This document shows positions 58,572 through 64,000 of a stretch of DNA of 64,000 nucleotides, in pieces. The notes beneath the pieces were generated by a model. That model made no database searches, was not told the origin of the DNA, and was given only the letters and a program-made list of their open reading frames with translations. The stretch's first letter is position 1, and each line of letters begins with the position of its first letter. Location of the stretch: positions 72,914,884-72,978,883 of the forward strand of contig NC_052360.1 of assembly GCF_009727055.1 (NCBI RefSeq), read 5' to 3'. The stretch is from Benincasa hispida (taxonomy: Eukaryota; Streptophyta; Magnoliopsida; Cucurbitales; Cucurbitaceae). A program made the position numbers and the translations under genes.

Positions 58572-59110
58572 TAGGGGTGTTTGTAGGTTGGCTTAGGTTG
58601 GGTTGAAGGACGTTTTAGACCCAAACTAGCTATTCGGGTTGTAAGTTTCTCCAACCCAAATGACTATTGTTAAAAAATGAATCAAACCCACCTAACAATG
58701 AAACATTTGGGTTGAGTTGGGTTGGGTTATTCGTGTCATATATTTAAATTTTAGTTTTAAAATGAAGTAAAATGTTAATATGTAAATTTTTTATTTAATT
58801 ATTTTCATATATTAAATTAAAATCAACAACTCAATTTCAGTTTATATAATGGATTTTATCTTTCTAAAGTATAAACAAATTAAAATAAATATATGTATAT
58901 ATAATTGTATCATGAGTAAAAAGAATACATTTTAAAGTTATTAATAAGTTCAGTTTTTTCAGTTGGTTTTGATTATTTTAGGTGAACCCATGAACCAACC
59001 CATAAAATTTTCATTTATTTGAACTCAACCCAACCCAACCCAAATGAGTTGATAATTCAATCGAAACCGTATGGGTTGGGTTGAATTGATCGATTTTTTT
59101 GAGTCATCGT
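58572..59110. repeat. GGGTT-rich inverted-repeat element
   Basis: It starts with TAGGGGTGTTTGTAGGTTGG, a form I associate with hAT-type MITE ends. A TTGGGTTGAGTTGGGTTGGG tract lies near 58708, and its reverse-complement counterpart AACTCAACCCAACCCAACCC near 59018. A lone GGGTTGGGTTG follows at 59072. The two tracts could pair across about 300 bp. The right terminus matching TAGGGGTG was not found, so the element seems truncated. Confidence 0.6.
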
Positions 59111-60019
59111 ATTTTTTGAACTACTGTAGTCTAGGATATCTGGTGCATTTTTTGAACTCTAAATAATTTTTTTTTTTATTATTTTTTAAAACGTTTTATT
59201 CAATAATTCTACCCTTATTTTTTTTTAATAAAATATGGATTGTAATTTTTTCTTTTATTTTCTAAAGTTTTTTTTTTTTGTGCAATGAACAACAATTAAC
59301 CCACTATATTTCTTGCAGGAATATGGTTAAATAAAATAAAAAACCAAAGAAAAATGAAAACTTTTTATTCCTAATTTTCCTTCACAAATTTCATCTTCTT
59401 TTTCTTCGGTTGTTGCTTTGTATTTTTTCCTCTATCACGATTTTTTTTAAAATAATTTCTCTCATCATCTTAGCCACCAATAGAATGTCACCACATTTAT
59501 TTAATAATTATTTCTTCAACAATTTCACTTTTGGTTTCTCCAAAATTGGAAGATTACCAAAGAACCAAATTTCATTTTTTTACTAATTCTTGCCAAAAAA
59601 AAAAATGTTTCAAGAAATAAAATCTCCATTTTATGGTTTTTTTTAAAACTTATTTATAACATATTTTCCAACTACATACGTACCTTTCCAAATATCTCTC
59701 ACACTCATTGATATATGAATTCAATTAAACAAAAATATATTTTACAATTTTCTATCAACTTAAAATGAAGTGGTTTTTTTTGCTATATTTTCTTCAGGGA
59801 CTATATCGATAATTCAACTTCTAAAAAGAATTTGTACTAATCTAAAATTTTATTTAGTTAAAATTTGTTAGTATGAACCAAATTGCAAAAATATAATTCA
59901 TTGTTACAAATATCATAATAGTAAAATCTAATCAAATTCTACCGTAATGTGTTTAAAGATAAATATATTCCTAGAAAATAAAATAGTAATAAACTAAATT
60001 AAAATTTCTTACTATTTAT
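59111..60019. other. AT-rich intergenic DNA, no gene seen
   Basis: Long T and A homopolymer runs with no recognisable coding, RNA or repeat feature. Confidence 0.5.
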
Positions 60020-60700
60020 CTATGAAATATAAATATTTTATGTGAGACAAAAAATCCATATCAAATATGTATAGTATCTGACACGCAATTTGACATATAT
60101 GTTTTTATGCTTATCTTTTTTTAAAAAAAAAAAAATAAATAAGGAGCTCATCTAATATTTTCCAACAAAAAACTAAATAACCTATTTAAAAAACTCACTG
60201 TTCCAGTCCAAAACTAAAAGAAAAAAATAATAGATAAAAGATCATACCTTAGAACCATCTATCTTCAAGTTTGAGTCTCCAAAAAGTCTCGCAAAATATA
60301 ACTCACTTGAATATCTTCAACAATTTAACCAATAAATTCTTTGTTTATCTTCATACTTCTTCCTCTAATCTTCTTCCTCTTCTCTGATCAATTTGAGTCC
60401 TTTTTTTTATTGTATTCTATTGACTATTGTATTTCAATATCTCTGGCATTGCTCTTTTATATTATATTTCAGTATTTGTATTGTATTTTGTGCTATTGTC
60501 ATTAACTTGTTATGATTTTTCATAGATTTAGTGGATTACATTTAGTATTTTTATTTAAATTTACCTATATCCTAGACTTTTTATAAGAAAAAACATATCT
60601 TCAACTATCCTAGTTTTTTTTTTTTTTTTTTTAAATTGATATATCGTCGTATCTTATCCTATCTCTATCCCATATCTTTTTTGTTGTCTGTAATTCATAG
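60020..60700. mobile_element. hAT-like MITE, copy 2 (681 bp)
   Basis: It is colinear with 57347-58077, sharing TATGTGAG, GTATCTGACACSC and the AATTTGACATAT-like and TCATCTAATHTTTYCC segments in order, with many substitutions and indels. The ends are CTATGAAATATAAATA and GTCTGTAATTCATAG. The flanks CTATTTAT (60012-60019) and TTGTTTAT (60701-60708) agree at 6 of 8 bases, an aged target duplication. Confidence 0.75.
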
Positions 60701-61576
60701 TTGTTTATAATCATTTTTAATTAAAAATCATACTACCAAACATGAAGCATAATTTCGATCGAAATCTTGAAATGTCAAAGGGCTCAAAATTTCGTTTTCG
60801 ATCAATTCTATATGACATTGATTACATAATTTCACACGTCAATGTCATTTCCAATCAAAGATGACAATATCACGATATTTCATCAAAATATCTATAGAAT
60901 CGAGTAACGCTTTGAGGCTAATATCATTTTTTCAGATCCACGATTTATCCCATTAGCGATATATAGTTTTATAGATATATCTTTAACAGCTCTACAAAAT
61001 CGTGGACATACTACCAAGTTGTTATATTGTTGAAATACCACGAAAAATCGTCCATATATCTCGAAAATATCACCAACATATCGTATAGTTTTCCCTATAT
61101 GTCTTTTTTTTTTCTAACTTTTCTTTTTCAATAGTTAGCTTTTCTAACATGCTACATTTTATAATTTCTAACTATTCTCAAATTTTCAATCCAAAACTTT
61201 CATTTCAAGAGAAGTTGTATTTGAAAAAAAAAATAACAAAAAAACATATATATTTCCAATAGAGTCTATAGCTTGATCATATGAGTCTTATCATTTTTAG
61301 TTCAGTTGACTTGAGAGTAATAATGTAATGTTTATTAGAATTATAAAGATTCTAGATTAGATGCTCCAATGTCATCTATATTATATTAATCATGTACATT
61401 TATAATAAACAATTTACAATGATTTTGTATGCAAATATTTCATGTGCCCTTTTAATTTGTAATAATTACCAATATTTAAATATTATTTTGTAATTATTTC
61501 CATTTTTTAAATTTATGCTCTCGTATGATATTTACATGGATATTTACAAGATATATCTAAATGTTGGATCTTTAAT
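60701..61576. other. AT-rich DNA with CGATAT/ATATCG motif density
   Basis: Between about 60750 and 61090 there are many TCGAAAT, CGATAT and ATATCG motifs in both orientations, as in subterminal regions of some plant DNA transposons. I could not define ends or a transposase. The rest is plain AT-rich sequence. Confidence 0.35.
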
Positions 61577-61656
61577 ATTAATATTGTTGTTTTCAAAACT
61601 TATTAGAGAAATATTGTTGTTTTGAAACTTATTAGAGAAATATTGTTGTTTTGGGA
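61577..61656. repeat. Short triplicated repeat
   Basis: The unit AAACTTATTAGAGAAATATTG followed by TTGTTTT occurs twice in full, and the ATATTGTTGTTTT part three times, with about 30-bp periodicity. Confidence 0.85.
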
Positions 61657-61949
61657 GTTTGAGGCTAGAGGTCGAACGTTGAGAACTCGACGAACAAAGA
61701 AAAACTTGGAAACAATACATAAGCCGAAACTTCAACCCTCGACAAGGGAAATCTCACGAATCTCGCTTAGGTTATCAAAAAAGAGAGAATTCGAGGTTGT
61801 TAAGTTTAATATGGTTTAGGAACACAATTTCGTGAGCTCACAGATGATGTAGAAGTGAAACTGTCATAGATTTGCGCGAGCATAATAAATTTATAAATGA
61901 GTGGTGGAAGTCTGTTTTCAGATAAAATCAAGTCATTTTGTTCACTTGA

Positions 61950-63400
61950 TGTTCCTGCCACTGTTAGCTAACCCTCCATAGATGCGGGCCGGTAATTCAT
62001 GGGGTGGAGCCATGCTTGGCATGGTTGTATAGACAACTATGCTAAAGCAACAAAACTGAGGTTCGAGAGATAGCTGGGCCTCTCATACTTTTGCAACTAT
62101 GGGCTTGGGACAATTTCCAACAATGGCTCCACAGCTACATCATGTTAATGACGCTCAGTTAGTTGGAGGACGAGCTACGTTCTCGTAATGTTGTTTTAAT
62201 TCATTTAATTTTTATATCACTAATCTAGTTAATTAAATTCTAAATTATCAATTTAAAAATTTAGGTGGAGAGAACAAATTTTTGTGTGACTAGACAGCCA
62301 CACATGTAGTCAACCAGTAAAGATAACATGTTTGATCTGCTTCAACCTGAACAGGTACATTACACTAAACCTAATTGATTATTTTATTCACATTTTTATT
62401 GTATTTGTCTTTAAATATTCTCTAATAAATATATTTTATGTTTCAGGTTATTTGGGAGTCGTACAAAATTATTGTGCATATTTTGCCTAATTTTGTACGA
62501 ATGGTCAAAAACATATGGCGGAGACGATGAAGTCCTCTCATATGTTTTCAACATTGGTGAGTGGCATCTTCCTGACAGGGTGATGAGAACAATTCGGTTT
62601 TTCAAGCAAGGATGTCCCATCGCCTTGTAATACTGAACCGTACTCATGATATTGACCTAAGGACTGGAGATTAGTCCGAAAAAGTTGCACATTTGGTAGT
62701 GCGATGGCACTATCGTGCAAGGTTTATTGTAGTGGGGGTTTCTCTTGAACAAATTTGACACAGATGTTCACTCCAGAATATATTCATTGGTATAATAATA
62801 TCACAAGGCGCTACATCACTCGTCCGGGAGTAGCTGTGGATATCTGGTAAATGAATGAATAATTATCTATTTTTTAATTTAAAATTTATTTTAGATATTG
62901 TCTAATTATTTTATAATTCACAGAGATCGAACAACAGTAGACTCCATGAGGTTGCGAATGATTCCGAACCAGATTCTTGCTAATATGTAGTGACAACCAA
63001 AGCTATACGGAGGAAATTCATTATATGTATGATATACCTATTGTTCCTTCACCAGCTCCTAAATGTAAGAGGACCTGTTCGGGAAGAGGATGAGTTTTGA
63101 TGAGGTTGCACATAATGTGGAAAAGTTTCCCCTATGACGCAGATGTAGAGTCAAACTGATTATGTTAGTCCGATGATGATGACGCCAGCATTTGGTTCAG
63201 GACATTATGACTTAGAGGTTGGTCCTTCGTCTTCATACGTGCATGGACATGGTCCGGGGTAGTGGAAGCATAATGATATTATATTATGAAGTGCCTGCAG
63301 AGGTACCAGAGCAACATCAAGAAGAACCCGAGCAACCTCAAGTTCGAAGTCGACGACGACAACCAGCTCGAAATCGACGACGTCTGCCTTGTGGGACATA
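61950..63400 (+). pseudogene. Plant mobile domain (PMD) transposase-like pseudogene
   Basis: Plus-strand pieces in the order of a PMD (MAIN-like) protein can be read with frame changes: LYRQLC and LLQLWAWDNF (about 62020-62110), VIWESYK (62447), RVMRTIRFFKQGCP (about 62580), IDLRTGD then KVAHLVVRWHYRARF (62650-62730) and TRRYITRPG-like text (62805). A charged Pro/Gln/Arg-rich tail (63290-63395) ends RRRLPCGTY. Likely splice sites are the AG acceptors before 62265, 62448 and 62923. Stops and shifts disrupt it. PMD proteins occur in plant transposons and in silencing-linked host genes; this one is most likely a transposon relic. Confidence 0.7.
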
Positions 63401-63644
63401 TTGATTTTGTAATTATTTTTTATATAATGAGATATTTAATTACAATTTTTTTTTATTTTTATGAGTTATTATATTATTTTTTAATTTATTTTTTTTAGAG
63501 TTTAAATAAATAATAATATATTTTTTGAAATTATTTTTATAAAATAAAATTAAAAAAGAAAAAAAAAAGAAAAGGATTAGAAAGAAGAAGGTGGAATGTG
63601 TAATAATTAAAAAGGAAAAAAAAAAGGGAAAATTTTGTATGGTA
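63401..63644. other. AT-rich low-complexity DNA
   Basis: Long T-rich then A-rich tracts; no gene seen. Confidence 0.6.
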
Positions 63645-63715
63645 TCTCGCTCTCGCTCTCGCTCTCTCACTCTCGCTCCTCTCAAAATCTCGCTCATCTC
63701 TCATAATCTTGCTCT
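63645..63715. repeat. CT / CTCGCT microsatellite
   Basis: Repeated TCTCGC and TCTC units over about 70 bp. It directly abuts the plastid-derived fragment. Confidence 0.9.
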
Positions 63716-63900
63716 CGAATTTGATTGGGAAAGTTCAGTGGCAAAAAGAAGGAGATTTATTAGCTCGTTATTTAGTCAGACTTGTTTGAGATGACAGAAT
63801 CCGTAAAAATTATTCAACAAGCTTTGGAAGGAATTCTAGGAGGACCTTATGAAAATTTAGAAATACGATCTTTTGATAGAGGAAGGTCTCCAGAATGATA
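63716..63900 (+). pseudogene. ndhH: Nuclear plastid DNA fragment (NUPT): internal part of ndhH
   Basis: With one frameshift the sequence reads as plastid NADH dehydrogenase-like subunit H: EFDWE, then [15 protein letters not shown], and [15 protein letters not shown] followed by [14 protein letters not shown]. An extra base after GAATTTGATTGGGAA breaks the frame, GGTGAG has become GTTTGAG, and the homology ends at CCAGAATGATAAT. In plastids NdhH is part of the NDH complex in cyclic electron flow. Here about 185 bp of it lies in the nucleus without promoter or start, so it is non-functional. Confidence 0.88.
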
Positions 63901-64000
63901 ATTAAACAGACTCCAATAATAATGTTTGGAAGGGCAAGGTCGAGGGTTTCAAAGTTCGACGACAAATGAAAGGAAGGTCGAGGGTTCAAAATTCGACCTA
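63901..64000. repeat. Direct repeat at the right window edge
   Basis: AAGGTCGAGGGTT followed by CAAAGTTCGAC near 63938 recurs near 63975 as AAGGTCGAGGGTTCAAAATT before CGACC. It runs into the window end, so its full extent is unknown. A related AGGTCGAACGTTGAGAA lies at 61670. Confidence 0.6.

Noticed and set aside
58700..59100. Telomere-like GGGTT repeats
   Set aside because: The usual plant telomere unit is TTTAGGG. These are GGGTT tracts in inverted orientation inside a MITE-like element.
63205..63404. Overlapping opposite-strand frames near the PMD tail
   Set aside because: The plus-strand frame fits the PMD C-terminal tail; the minus-strand frame is its shadow.

Overview
This window is plant nuclear DNA, almost certainly from a eudicot. 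Three things point there: a 13-exon gene with plant-type GT/AG introns, plant Copia and Athila-type Gypsy retrotransposons primed by initiator tRNA-Met and tRNA-Asp, and a decayed piece of plastid ndhH. A TGATAGA-type minisatellite and a SINE of a kind I associate with cucurbits suggest Cucurbitaceae, but that is inference. There are no operons, CRISPR arrays or bacterial genes.

Positions 1-45,736 are a heterochromatin-like pile of decayed LTR retrotransposons inserted into one another. A minus-strand Copia element (1-7,322, cut by the window edge) sits inside an older plus-strand Copia (7,323-8,500). An inverted Copia LTR (about 9,060-10,317 and 29,105-29,275) is interrupted by a large plus-strand Copia (10,318-28,878). 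That element was itself hit by a solo LTR (14,073-16,366) and by a deleted Athila-like Gypsy (18,942-25,212). Next come an old Gypsy fragment (29,276-33,840) carrying a gag-only Gypsy (29,992-33,096), a third Gypsy (33,985-38,890), and a minus-strand Copia (38,890-43,276). The 5' part of that last Copia is repeated almost exactly in tandem across a single N at 44,009, which looks like an assembly artefact. Every gag/pol frame is broken by stops, frameshifts or deletions, so these elements look dead.

Positions 45,737-49,900 are AT-rich, with microsatellites, a 278-bp tandem duplication, a TGATAGA minisatellite and a tRNA-derived relic. The one clearly intact host gene lies at 50,022-55,217: an ATG1-family autophagy kinase. 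Its exons join in phase into 673 codons plus a stop. Its long fourth intron carries a LINE remnant and a tRNA-derived SINE.

Positions 55,218-64,000 are AT-rich with smaller mobile relics. They hold a Copia reverse-transcriptase fragment split by a hAT-like MITE, a second copy of that MITE (both with recognisable 8-bp target duplications), a GGGTT-rich inverted-repeat element, a plant mobile domain (PMD) transposase-like pseudogene, a CT microsatellite and the ndhH plastid fragment.

I found no clearly new biochemical system. The most unusual signal is a set of clusters of 16-bp palindromes built on CTAAACGATCGTTTAG. They occur in the LTRs and 5' leaders of one Copia family, and the whole cluster is missing from one 3' LTR.
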